Position numbers and translations under genes: made by a program | Part shown: positions 1 to 8,537 of the stretch, in pieces | Position numbering within the stretch: position 1 is the first letter of the stretch | Layout: each line of letters begins with the position of its first letter | Origin: Geomesophilobacter sediminis | Lineage (GTDB): Bacteria; Desulfobacterota; Desulfuromonadia; Geobacterales; Geobacteraceae | Length of the DNA: 32,443 bases | Assembly: GCF_016458275.1 (NCBI RefSeq) | Contig: NZ_JAEMHM010000034.1 | Location: 1 to 32,443 of the forward strand | Reading direction: 5' to 3' | Notes under the pieces: generated by a model | Database searches by the model: none | Told to the model about the DNA's origin: nothing | What the model saw: only the letters and a program-made list of their open reading frames with translations

Positions 1-363
1 GGCGGGACCCTCGTGCTTACCCTGTGGGAGCGCCCTTCCGGGCGCGATTCGATCCTCGGAAGAAGGAGCACCCGAGTAGGCGCCGGAGCTGCTTCTCCCG
101 GCGGACCGCTCCTGGCGCGGATAAGCGGGCTTTTCCCCGGCAAAGCGGGCCGGCTTCCCCTTGGCGGCACCCTCGTGCTTACCTTGGGAGAGCGCCCTTC
201 CGGGCGCGATTTCCCCACCGCGCGGAGCGGGGGCGTCGCCGGTTGTTCTCTTCACGAACGGTTTCGCCCCCTGAACCGGCTTGGCACCGGGCTTGGCGGA
301 CATCTTGCCGGGGGCTTTCCCGGCGGCGAACTTGCTGTCTGATTTATCTGGTCGGTTTTTCAT
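1..363 (-). CDS. N-terminal part of an unassigned protein with disordered Lys/Pro/Gly/Ala-rich repeats (runs off left edge)
   Basis: The minus strand is open from an ATG at 363-361 to base 1 without a stop, giving 121 codons of an incomplete gene. The protein starts MKNRPDKSDSKFAAGKAPGK and is rich in Lys, Pro, Gly, Ala and Arg with no hydrophobic core, so this part is probably disordered. A 54-residue unit begins twice: IAPGRALSQGKHEG and IAPGRALPQGKHEG, encoded by near-identical DNA at 163-212 and 1-50. Basic N-terminal extensions like this precede the catalytic domain of some pseudouridine synthases and RNA helicases, but no catalytic domain is visible, so no function is assigned. A perfect TTGACA lies upstream (394-399, minus) but with a poor -10. 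The plus-strand frames across this stretch are shadows. Confidence 0.6.
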   Translation of the reverse strand, partial: MKNRPDKSDSKFAAGKAPGKMSAKPGAKPVQGAKPFVKRTTGDAPAPRGGEIAPGRALSQGKHEGAAKGKPARFAGEKPAYPRQERSAGRSSSGAYSGAPSSEDRIAPGRALPQGKHEGPA

Positions 364-597
364 TCCATCATAATTAAAGGTAAACGCAGTCGCTGTCAAT
401 GTATTGTGCCGGCAACGGTTGCGCCGCGAAGGGGGACCGGTACAATGGAAACTCTTCGATACTGTATCCCACCGGTAACTTCCCTGTTTCAGCTGTACCG
501 GCATCCTGCCGCGAATCGCCTCGTGAACCGCGCCCCGCGCCGACTCCGATCCCTACCATCCGGTGCTTGGGCATAGCAAAGGACGGAGGGAACGAGC

Positions 598-1038
598 ATG
601 AGACTCACCAGCCCGGCATTCGTGAACGACGGCGCCATCCCCCAGAAGTACACCTGCGACGGCGACGACATCAATCCCCCCCTGGCCATCGACGCGGTCC
701 CCGTCGAAGCCAAATCCCTTGCCTTGATCGTGGACGATCCCGACGCCCCGGCCGGCACCTGGGTGCACTGGCTTTTGTGGGACATCAACCCCCACACCGG
801 CCACATCGCCGAAAACAGCATCCCCAACGAATCCAGCGCCGGCCTGAACAGCTGGGGACGGCCCGGTTACGGCGGCCCCTGTCCCCCCTCCGGCACCCAC
901 CGCTATGTCTTCCATCTCTATGCCTTGGGCCAGATGCTGCGGCTCCCCGAATCGTCCGACCGCAAGGCCCTGGAGACGGCCATGCAGGGGAAAATTCTGG
1001 CGCAGTGCCAACTGGTCGGGCTGTACCGGCGCAGGTAG
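598..1038 (+). CDS. YbhB/YbcL-type PEBP (Raf kinase inhibitor-like) protein
   Basis: The 146-residue product is a complete bacterial phosphatidylethanolamine-binding-protein fold member. The family signatures are visible: DPDAPAGTWVHWLLWDI near residues 49-65 forms the anion-binding pocket with its DPDAP and HW residues, and GPCPPSG followed by HRYVFHLYAL near residues 99-115 is the second conserved block. There is no signal peptide, so it is probably cytoplasmic. The ATG is preceded by GGAGGGA at good spacing, which fixes the start. Bacterial members bind small anionic ligands; their physiological role is poorly defined. It stands alone, 55 bases before ispG on the same strand, and could be cotranscribed with it. 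Confidence 0.93.
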   Translation: MRLTSPAFVNDGAIPQKYTCDGDDINPPLAIDAVPVEAKSLALIVDDPDAPAGTWVHWLLWDINPHTGHIAENSIPNESSAGLNSWGRPGYGGPCPPSGTHRYVFHLYALGQMLRLPESSDRKALETAMQGKILAQCQLVGLYRRR

Positions 1039-1093
1039 CTTGCGCCCACACCATCCTTGATTTTCCGGGCTGATTTAGCTACTATGGCCCGCT

Positions 1094-2152
1094 ATGAAAA
1101 AATTGACCAAACAGATCCAGGTGGGGAATGTCCGGATCGGCGGGGGTGCGCCCTGCGTCGTCCAGTCCATGTGTTCAACCGATACCAGGGACGTCCAGGC
1201 GACCTTGGATCAGATCGGGCGGCTTCACGGCGCCGGGTGCGAGGTGGTGCGCTGTGCGGTACCCGACCTGGACGCCGCGGTGGCGCTCGGCGCGATCAAG
1301 GCCGGCTGCCCGATGCCGCTCATCGCGGACATCCATTTCGATTACAAGCTCGCCCTCAAGGCGCTGGAATCCGGCGTCGACGGGTTGCGGCTCAATCCCG
1401 GCAACATCGGGGAGCGCTGGAAGGTCGCCGAGGTGGTGAAGGCGGCCAGCGAGCGCAAGATCCCGATCCGGATCGGGGTCAACGGCGGATCCCTGGAAAA
1501 GGAACTCCTGGTCAAGTACGGCCATCCGACCCCGGAAGCGCTGGTCGAGTCGGCGCTGGGACACGTCCGGATCCTCGAAGAGCTCAACTACGACCAGATC
1601 AAGGTTTCCATCAAGGTCTCCGACGTGCAGCGGACGGTGGAGGCCTATCGCCTCCTCTCCGAAGCGATCGACTACCCCCTCCACATCGGCGTTACCGAGG
1701 CCGGCACCACCTTCTCCGGCACCATCAAGTCGTCCGTCGGCCTGGGCGTCCTGCTCTATATGGGGATCGGCGACACCATGCGGGTGTCCCTCACCGGAGA
1801 CCCGGTCCACGAGGTGCGGGTCGCCTACGACATCCTGAAATCGCTCGGGCTGCGCCGGCGGGGGATCAACTTCGTTTCCTGCCCCACCTGCGGCCGTTGC
1901 CAGATCGACCTGATCCCGGTGGCCGAGGAAGTCGAGCAGCGCCTGGCGGACATCGACCAGGAGATCACCGTCGCGGTAATGGGCTGTGCGGTGAACGGCC
2001 CCGGCGAGGCGCGCGAGGCCGACTTCGGCATTGCCGGCGGGAGAGGGGAGGGTCTTCTGTTCCGAAACGGCGAGATCCTGCGCAAGGTCCCCGAAGGCCA
2101 GATGGCCGACGCCCTGGTCGAGGAAGTGCTGAACTCCCTGAAAAAGGATTAG
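1094..2152 (+). CDS. ispG: 4-hydroxy-3-methylbut-2-enyl diphosphate synthase (flavodoxin/ferredoxin)
   Basis: IspG (GcpE) reduces the cyclic diphosphate MEcPP to HMBPP in the methylerythritol phosphate route to isoprenoids, using a [4Fe-4S] cluster. The 352-residue length matches the short two-domain bacterial form: a TIM barrel (about 1-245) and a C-terminal cluster domain. Cluster ligands are visible: Cys263 and Cys266 in CPTCGRC, Cys298 in GCAVNGPGE, and Glu305 seven residues after Cys298, which is the known fourth ligand. The start is the ATG giving MKKLTKQIQV; its Shine-Dalgarno is weak. A strong terminator follows within 10 bases of the stop, so it ends its own transcript. Confidence 0.97.
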   Translation: MKKLTKQIQVGNVRIGGGAPCVVQSMCSTDTRDVQATLDQIGRLHGAGCEVVRCAVPDLDAAVALGAIKAGCPMPLIADIHFDYKLALKALESGVDGLRLNPGNIGERWKVAEVVKAASERKIPIRIGVNGGSLEKELLVKYGHPTPEALVESALGHVRILEELNYDQIKVSIKVSDVQRTVEAYRLLSEAIDYPLHIGVTEAGTTFSGTIKSSVGLGVLLYMGIGDTMRVSLTGDPVHEVRVAYDILKSLGLRRRGINFVSCPTCGRCQIDLIPVAEEVEQRLADIDQEITVAVMGCAVNGPGEAREADFGIAGGRGEGLLFRNGEILRKVPEGQMADALVEEVLNSLKKD

Positions 2153-2159
2153 CCGAAGT

Positions 2160-2209
2160 AAAAGCATCCACGCGGCCACCACCGTTAGGTCCGCGTGCGA
2201 TGCTTTTTT
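2160..2209 (+). terminator. Rho-independent terminator of ispG
   Basis: The left arm AAAAGCATCCACGCGG (from 2160) pairs with CCGCGTGCGATGCTTTT (2191-2207) with one bulged base, and the stem runs into six Ts. It begins seven bases after the ispG stop. Confidence 0.88.
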
Positions 2210-2216
2210 GTTTGCA

Positions 2217-2246
2217 GGGGACTGGCTCCGCAAGGTGCCTGTCCCC
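2217..2246. repeat. Dispersed hairpin repeat (GGGGAC...GTCCCC family), copy 1
   Basis: GGGGACTGGCTCCGCAAGG followed by TGCCTGTCCCC forms a short imperfect hairpin with GGGGAC/GTCCCC outer arms. A near-identical copy lies at 23117-23145, and shorter relatives ending GGTGCCTGTCCCC occur near 25283 and 28265. All are intergenic. I recognise the GGTGCCTGTCCCC word as common between genes in Geobacter-type genomes. Confidence 0.7.
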
Positions 2247-2274
2247 CTCGATCGTTACGAAGAATGCTGCCTTC

Positions 2275-2319
2275 GCGTCCCCTCCCCTTCAAGGGGAGGG
2301 ACAGGGTGAGGATGGGGTT
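2275..2319. repeat. 45-bp dispersed hairpin repeat, copy A
   Basis: This block begins GCGTCCCCTCCCCTTCAAGG and ends GGACAGGGTGAGGATGGGG plus TT. Its centre CTCCCCTT/AAGGGGAG is a perfect hairpin. Copy B at 5075-5119 is the same length and differs at two stem positions that compensate each other. It lies 47 bases before proS. Confidence 0.8.
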
Positions 2320-2366
2320 CTTTAAATATGAGCAGAATGTAAATCACCCCTACGAGGTCCGAAACC

Positions 2367-4088
<1,722 letters not shown>

Positions 4089-4106
4089 AAGACATTACAA
4101 AAATCC

Positions 4107-4270
4107 GTCCGCAGATGAACGCAGATAAACGCCGATAAAACCAAGTCCCAAAGAACTTCCTTTTTGAAAGGTTGTTCAGGCGTTCCCCCTTTGCGAAGGG
4201 GGGACAGGGGGGATTTGCCTTTGGTGCCGGCTTTGGATCAATCTGCGTCCATCTGCGTTCATCTGCGGAC
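4107..4270. repeat. Composite palindromic repeat element, copy 1
   Basis: The left arm is three consecutive 10-mers (GTCCGCAGAT, GAACGCAGAT, AAACGCCGAT; 4107-4136). The right arm is their inverse (ATCTGCGTCC, ATCTGCGTTC, ATCTGCGGAC; 4241-4270). Between them is a G/C-run core CCCCCTTTGCGAAGGGGGG with a second G run (about 4185-4210). No reading frame is present. The layout resembles REP/REPIN or MITE-like non-autonomous elements. Copy 2 is at 5871-6026. Confidence 0.82.
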
Positions 4271-4292
4271 AATAGTTTCTTAGTGAGGACCT

Positions 4293-5012
4293 ATGACCCG
4301 AGAAGAAGCAGTCAAAAAGATCATCTTCGCCCTCGACGTGAAAACATTTGACGAGGTCGAGCTCTGGGCCGAGCGGCTGACCGGGCACGTCGGCATGTTC
4401 AAGGTCGGCAAGCAGCTCTTCACCTCCTGCGGGCCGGAAGCGGTCAAGGCGATCACCAAGCGCGCCGGCGAGGTCTTTCTCGACCTGAAATACCACGACA
4501 TCCCGAACACGGTCGCCATGGCCACCCTGGAAGCGGCCCGGCTGGGCGCCAAACTCTCCAACCTGCACGCTCTGGGGGGCTACGAGATGATGGCCACCAC
4601 CATGGAGAAGCTGCACCAGGAGTTCCCCGGCGCCGACCGCCCCCAGGTGCTGGCGGTCACCATCCTCACCTCCTCCAACGAGGAAACCCTGCGCGGAGTC
4701 GGGATCGAGCTCCCCGTCCCCGAGATGGTGGTGAAGCTGGCGCAGCTTGCCAAGAAGGCCGGCGTCGACGGCGTGGTCGCCTCCCCGCAGGAAGTCGAGC
4801 TGATCCGCAACGCCTGCGGCAAGGACTTCCTGATCGTGACCCCCGGCGTCCGTCCCGCCTTCGCCTCTGCCGACGACCAGAAGCGGATCATGACCCCGTC
4901 CGACGCCGTGAAAGCCGGCGCCGACTACCTGGTGATCGGCCGTCCCATCGCCGCCCACCCGGACCCGGTCGCCGCCGCGAAGCTCATCGTAGAAGAAATC
5001 GTCAACGGCTAG
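4293..5012 (+). CDS. pyrF: Orotidine 5'-phosphate decarboxylase
   Basis: PyrF converts OMP to UMP in the last step of de novo pyrimidine synthesis. The 239-residue protein is the usual length for the short TIM-barrel form. The catalytic Asp-x-Lys-x-x-Asp signature is visible as D64-L-K66-Y-H-D69 followed by IPNTV. The phosphate-binding C-terminal loop appears as TPGVRP near residues 183-188 and VIGRPI near 218-223. A Shine-Dalgarno AGGA lies just before the ATG. It is bracketed by repeats: the composite palindrome ends 22 bases upstream, and a 45-bp hairpin repeat separates it from rlmB. Confidence 0.97.
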   Translation: MTREEAVKKIIFALDVKTFDEVELWAERLTGHVGMFKVGKQLFTSCGPEAVKAITKRAGEVFLDLKYHDIPNTVAMATLEAARLGAKLSNLHALGGYEMMATTMEKLHQEFPGADRPQVLAVTILTSSNEETLRGVGIELPVPEMVVKLAQLAKKAGVDGVVASPQEVELIRNACGKDFLIVTPGVRPAFASADDQKRIMTPSDAVKAGADYLVIGRPIAAHPDPVAAAKLIVEEIVNG

Positions 5013-5074
5013 ACCTTTGATAGGCTATTTCTCCCCTAGGGAGCTCGGAGCCATCGGATAAGAAAACTGCCCCT

Positions 5075-5119
5075 GCGTCCCCTCTCCTTCAAGGAGAGGG
5101 ACAGGGTGAGGATGGGGTT
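5075..5119. repeat. 45-bp dispersed hairpin repeat, copy B
   Basis: This has the same 45-bp frame as copy A (2275-2319), with the hairpin CTCTCCTT/AAGGAGAG. Compared with copy A, one C-to-T change in the left arm is matched by a G-to-A change in the right arm. It ends only 11 bases before the rlmB start, so its GAGGATGGGG tail is in the translation-initiation region. Confidence 0.8.
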
Positions 5120-5130
5120 AAAGAGCCGGT

Positions 5131-5892
5131 ATGCCAAAAGAAGAAATCATCTACGGGTTGAACCCGGTCATGGAAGCCCTGCGGGGCAGCCGCAAGATCT
5201 TCGAACTTTTCCTCGCCGGCTCGCAGGCGGACAAGCGCCTGGAGAAGGTCCTCAAGCTCGCCGCCGAGCGCAAGATCCCGGTTCGGCAGCGTGACCGGGG
5301 CGACCTGCAGCGCCTGTGCGGCACCGACCACCACCAGGGCATTGCCCTTAAGGTCGAGCCGTTCCCGTACGCCGACTTTGACGAGGTGATCGAGGGGCTC
5401 AAGGGGAACCAGGAGGCGCTGGTACTCGTTCTGGACAGCGTGCAGGACCCGCACAACCTGGGGGCGCTCATCCGCAGTGCCGCCTGCGCCGGTGCTCACG
5501 CCGTGGTGATCCCCAAAGACCGGGCCGCCGGCGTCACCGCCGCGGCCGAGAAGGCCTCCGCCGGGGCGACCGAAACCATCGCCGTGGTGCAGGTGGTCAA
5601 CATCGCCAAGAGCCTTGAAGCTTTGAAGGAAGCGGGTTTCTGGATCTACGGCGCCGACGGCGCCGCCCGGCGGACGTTATACGAGCAGAACCTGACCGGC
5701 CCCGTTGCCCTGGTGATCGGCGGGGAAGGAGAGGGGATCCGCCAGTTGGTGCGTAAAAGCTGCGACGAACTGATCTCCATCCCGCTGCAAGGGGGCGTGA
5801 ACTCCCTCAACGCCTCCGTAGCCGGCGGCATCTTCCTCTTTGAAGTCGTGCGACAGAGACTGCAAAAAGCGTCCGCAGAAGCACCCCGATAA
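5131..5892 (+). CDS. rlmB: 23S rRNA (guanosine-2'-O-)-methyltransferase RlmB (SpoU/TrmH family)
   Basis: This 253-residue enzyme has the RlmB layout: an N-terminal substrate-binding domain (IIYGLNPVMEAL onwards, 1-75) and a C-terminal SPOUT domain that forms the trefoil knot and binds SAM. The three SpoU motifs are visible: DSVQDPHNLGALIRSA (about 109-124), VIGGEGEGI (about 197-205) and IPLQGGVNSLNASVAGGI (about 217-234). RlmB methylates G2251 in the ribosomal peptidyl-transferase loop. The start ATG lacks a strong Shine-Dalgarno. The last seven codons (ASAEAPR region) and the stop lie inside the left arm of a composite palindromic repeat, so an element landed on the 3' end of the gene without harming the core. 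Confidence 0.95.
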   Translation: MPKEEIIYGLNPVMEALRGSRKIFELFLAGSQADKRLEKVLKLAAERKIPVRQRDRGDLQRLCGTDHHQGIALKVEPFPYADFDEVIEGLKGNQEALVLVLDSVQDPHNLGALIRSAACAGAHAVVIPKDRAAGVTAAAEKASAGATETIAVVQVVNIAKSLEALKEAGFWIYGADGAARRTLYEQNLTGPVALVIGGEGEGIRQLVRKSCDELISIPLQGGVNSLNASVAGGIFLFEVVRQRLQKASAEAPR

Positions 5893-6026
5893 ACGCCGAT
5901 CTTCCCGGTAAACAAACCCTCTTATCCCCCCTTTGACAAAGGGGGGGCTGGGGGGGATTTGCTTCTAATCTTTTTAGCCTTTTTAGCTGCTCAACAATCT
6001 GCGTCTATCAGCGTTCATCTGCGGAC
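5871..6026. repeat. Composite palindromic repeat element, copy 2
   Basis: The left arm (GTCCGCAGAA, GCACCCCGAT, AAACGCCGAT; 5871-5900) overlaps the rlmB 3' end. The right arm (ATCTGCGTCT, ATCAGCGTTC, ATCTGCGGAC; 5997-6026) is its imperfect inverse. The core has CCCCCCTTTG, ACAAAGGGGGGG and a further run of seven Gs. It shows the same organisation as copy 1 at 4107-4270, with a more diverged left arm. Confidence 0.8.
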
Positions 6027-6135
6027 CGCGGTTTATAATCCGCGCTGATCAACGTAGATTCCTGGGGAAATTGTTGTGACTATTTCTCTGGGTCCGTTTG
6101 CTGATAATATAATTGCCGTTTACGGAAGATTTAGG

Positions 6136-6164
6136 TTGACCCAGTCTCACGGCTGTAGTATATA
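6136..6164 (+). promoter_or_regulatory. Sigma-70-type promoter of the initiator tRNA
   Basis: TTGACC (6136-6141), a 17-base spacer, then TATATA (6159-6164). The predicted start is about 12 bases before the mature tRNA 5' end. An AT-rich tract (about 6104-6120) upstream could act as an UP element. Confidence 0.75.
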
Positions 6165-6182
6165 AGGTGAACCACTTGATGA

Positions 6183-6259
<77 letters not shown>

Positions 6260-6269
6260 AAAACATAAC

Positions 6270-6304
6270 AGCCACTTGGCCCTAAAAAGCTAAGTGGCTT
6301 TTTT
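6270..6304 (+). terminator. Terminator of tRNA-fMet
   Basis: AGCCACTTGGC pairs with GCTAAGTGGCT through 11 bp including one G-T wobble, with an eight-base loop, and is followed by a run of Ts. It starts 11 bases after the tRNA CCA. Confidence 0.92.
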
Positions 6305-6352
6305 GTTGTCCAGACGCAGATGTTGACGCAGGTGGTTGTCGGACGGTAGCGG

Positions 6353-6378
6353 GCGGCCGATCGGGCAGTGATTGGCAG
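6353..6378. repeat. 26-bp direct repeat, left copy
   Basis: GCGGCCGATCGGGCAGTGAT followed by TGGCAG matches the copy at 7293-7318 at 23 of 26 positions in the same orientation. The two copies bracket the decayed region and the 41-bp tandem array. Confidence 0.65.
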
Positions 6379-6412
6379 TTAATATGGCCATGATTGACTG
6401 GCGTGATGCCGA

Positions 6413-6523
6413 CTAGCGCTCCATTGCTTCTGCTTCATCCTTGATACTTAGAACCTCCTGTTTGATTTCGCTCGGGATCGTTTCGATGATCCTCCGTTCC
6501 GCCTGCTCGGTCTTCGGTAGGTT
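6413..6523 (-). pseudogene. C-terminal remnant of an unknown protein
   Basis: Read on the minus strand, this stretch encodes NLPKTEQAERRIIETIPSEI, KQEVLSIKDEAEAMER and a TAG stop at 6415-6413. The helix-like charged composition and codon choice look like real protein, but the frame has no credible start or ribosome site upstream. I read it as the tail of a decayed gene. It may belong with the minus-strand 5' fragment starting at 7459, the 41-bp array having replaced the middle; that link is inference. Confidence 0.35.
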
Positions 6524-6709
6524 GGTACCACAAGGCAAGTTACGGAGACTGCACCGACATGGTCATGTCCGGTTTCCAGTCAGGAAGGCAGTACTCCTTC
6601 CGTTGCAGGGTCATCGGAAGGGATAACAAGGAGGGCCCCTGGTCCCACGTGGTTACCCTCGTTGTGACCTGACGCCGGCCGGGTTTCCCCCGGCGGCAAC
6701 CGGTTGTAC

Positions 6710-6772
6710 AAAAGCCCCGGCAACGTCGTAGACCTCGCGCGCGGTCCCGTCGTTGACGGGGCTTTTTTTTTT
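6710..6772 (+). terminator. Strong intrinsic terminator without an upstream gene
   Basis: AAAAGCCCCGGCAACG (6710-6725) pairs with CGTTGACGGGGCTTTT with one mismatch, and nine or more Ts follow. The arms are 25 bases apart. No convincing protein gene lies between the tRNA terminator and this point, so it may end a small RNA or be a relic. Confidence 0.75.
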
Positions 6773-6799
6773 CGGAATCCAGTCCCAGCAAACGGGTCG

Positions 6800-7292
6800 C
6801 GACAAAAATGTTCGAGGTGCCTTTGGAAACATTTATGACCGGAGATGTTTGTCTGAGGTCGGGGCAAACGGGCATAGGGTCGTCGATATTTGTGGCAAGT
6901 CGCAGCAAAAACGCTGGGACGAGGGCAAAAATGCAATTGGTCGAGAGAAAAATGTTTTCAAGGAGGGAAAATGCCGTGCGGTCCCTCCAAAAAGATTTGG
7001 AAGGCGACAAAAATCCGTGAGGTCGCGGCAAAAAGTTTAACAAGAGGGCACAACGGGACTATGTCGCCTTAAAAAGAAAAACAAGAGGGCGAAATTCCGC
7101 AAGGTCGCGGCAAACACGAAAAGACGATGGCAAAGTTGTCTGGGAAGGCTCCAAAAACGTGCAGAAGCGGGCACTGTTGTCTGAGGGAGGGCCAAAAACG
7201 CACGGAAGAGGGCAATGTTGTCGGAGGGGGGGCCAAAACCGCACCGAACGCGGCACTGTTGTCTGGGAAGACCCCAAAACGGCACGAGTGCG
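6800..7292. repeat. Degenerate 41-bp tandem array, about 12 units
   Basis: The last six units (from 7047, 7088, 7129, 7170, 7211 and 7252) are each exactly 41 bases. They begin GGC and in the best copies read GGCACTGTTGTCTGAGG, with CCAAAA at unit positions 23-28. Units at 7170 and 7211 share 33 of 41 bases. Upstream units are more diverged and range from about 38 to 44 bases. Because 41 is not a multiple of three, the array reads through all three minus-strand frames with few stops, which explains the overlapping spurious reading frames there. There is no conserved-repeat/unique-spacer alternation, so it is not a CRISPR array. Confidence 0.85.
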
Positions 7293-7459
7293 GCGGCCGA
7301 TTTGGCAGGGATTGGCAGGTTTGTTTGCCCACAGCCAAACCTATCGCGGAACTTGTGTCCAGGTATCTGACTTTGAGACTGCAGTACCTCTTTTTTCGCC
7401 GGCAGAACCTCAATCGGTAAAGACGGCAGGAAGTTGCCTGGATCAAAGATGATGTCCAT
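7037..7459 (-). pseudogene. 5' fragment of an unknown gene running into the tandem array
   Basis: AAGGAG sits five bases before an ATG at 7459-7457 (minus strand), a good translation start. The first 47 codons begin MDIIFDPGNFLPSLPIEVLP and look like ordinary protein. From about 7318 the frame enters the 26-bp direct repeat and then the 41-bp array and stops at 7037 within repeat units, so the original downstream part is lost. No family is recognised. It could be a short expressed protein with a repeat-derived tail. Confidence 0.35.
7293..7318. repeat. 26-bp direct repeat, right copy
   Basis: GCGGCCGATTTGGCAGGGAT followed by TGGCAG directly adjoins the last 41-bp unit and matches 6353-6378 at 23 of 26 positions. 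Confidence 0.65.
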
Positions 7460-7608
7460 CCGCTCTCCTTGGGCGTCTTCCTATCGGCACCGGACCGACT
7501 CCGACCGGCGTGCTCTACCGGGCCCATTCTCCCGCTGCCACCGGGCGAGGGGAGCCTCCCCTCATGTTATCCATATACTCTTTGAACCATCGGGTGTAGC
7601 ATAACCAG

Positions 7609-8277
7609 ATGAAAAATTCCGATCTTGAAGGACGGCTGGTTTACTACAGCGAGGCAGAAGAGCTGGTCAACCGCTTAACCCACGGCGCCGGAGCGCTCCT
7701 GAGCCTTATCGGGGTGACGTTTCTCATCGTGATGGCAGCCGGGCAGCATGACGGCTATCGCGTTGTCAGCGCCTGCATCTACGGCGGGGCGATGGTCACC
7801 TTCTATTGCCTGTCGACCGCCTATCACAGCGTCCGTAGGCCCCACGTGCGCTACGTGTTCCGGATTCTGGACCATGCCAGCATCTATTTGATGATCGCGG
7901 GTAGCTACACCCCCTTCGCCTTGGTCTCGATGCGGGGGCCCTGGGGGTGGTCGCTGTTCGGCACCGTTTGGGGGCTGGGAACGGTCGGCGCGATCCTGAA
8001 GATCTACAACACCCATCGCCTGCGCGTTGTTGGACCGCTGCTCTACATTGCCCTGGGGTGGATCGTGGTAATCGCCTGGAAGCCGCTTTCCGCCGCCCTG
8101 GCGACTAATGGCCTGACGCTCTTGTTTGCCGGGGGAGTGGCCTATACCTTCGGGGTCATCTTTTACCTCTGGGATCGTCTCCCCTTCAATCACGCCATCT
8201 GGCATTTCTTCGTCCTCACCGGCAGCGCCTGCCACTTCTTTGCCATTTTCTATTACGTCACCCCGCGCTTAATCTAG
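7609..8277 (+). CDS. trhA: TrhA/hemolysin III family (PAQR-like) inner-membrane protein
   Basis: The 222-residue protein has about seven hydrophobic helices and no signal peptide. Conserved polar signatures of the hemolysin III/PAQR superfamily are present: EELVNRLTHGAGA (about 17-29), STAYHS (about 68-73), DHASIYLMIAGSYTP (about 86-100) and HAIWHFFVLTGSACHF near the C-terminus. The Ser, Asp and His residues correspond to the superfamily zinc-site pattern. Bacterial members are linked to membrane-fluidity homeostasis; the old name hemolysin III rests on overexpression data. The start ATG has no clear Shine-Dalgarno. It is monocistronic, with a weak hairpin just after the stop. Confidence 0.93.
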   Translation: MKNSDLEGRLVYYSEAEELVNRLTHGAGALLSLIGVTFLIVMAAGQHDGYRVVSACIYGGAMVTFYCLSTAYHSVRRPHVRYVFRILDHASIYLMIAGSYTPFALVSMRGPWGWSLFGTVWGLGTVGAILKIYNTHRLRVVGPLLYIALGWIVVIAWKPLSAALATNGLTLLFAGGVAYTFGVIFYLWDRLPFNHAIWHFFVLTGSACHFFAIFYYVTPRLI

Positions 8278-8280
8278 GAA

Positions 8281-8310
8281 GCCCGACCTTCCGGGCGTCC
8301 GTTTCTCCTC
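8281..8310 (+). terminator. Weak terminator-like hairpin after trhA
   Basis: GCCCG/CGGGC with a six-base loop lies four bases after the stop and is followed by a short pyrimidine run (GTTTCTCCTC). The U tract is poor, so the call is tentative. Confidence 0.35.
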
Positions 8311-8537
8311 CCGAAAAACGGTGATCCCCGCCGCGGCACTGGTAACAATCCGGTCGAAAAACAGAATTAATCCGGCCCATAGCCGACTGATATTGTCACG
8401 ACCCAAACGCAAACTGTCTCGTTCAAGGTTATGCCTCGCACCCATCAGTAATAATAAAGCGGCCCCCCGGCAGATAATGTGGTAAAGTGAGAACCGGGTA
8501 CTTACGCAATTGAGGTTAAACTACAAGGGGCAAAATC

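Noticed and set aside
13-377. Plus-strand frames of 109 and 117 codons at the left edge
   Set aside because: The minus strand carries a coherent reading frame with a matching internal amino-acid repeat through the edge of the window; the plus frames are its mirror and have Arg/Pro-rich random composition.
6441-6626. 61-codon plus-strand frame after the tRNA
   Set aside because: It is antisense to the minus-strand protein-like remnant and lacks a ribosome site.
6800-7292. CRISPR array
   Set aside because: Units are contiguous and degenerate along their whole length, with no alternation of identical repeats and unique spacers, and no cas gene is near.
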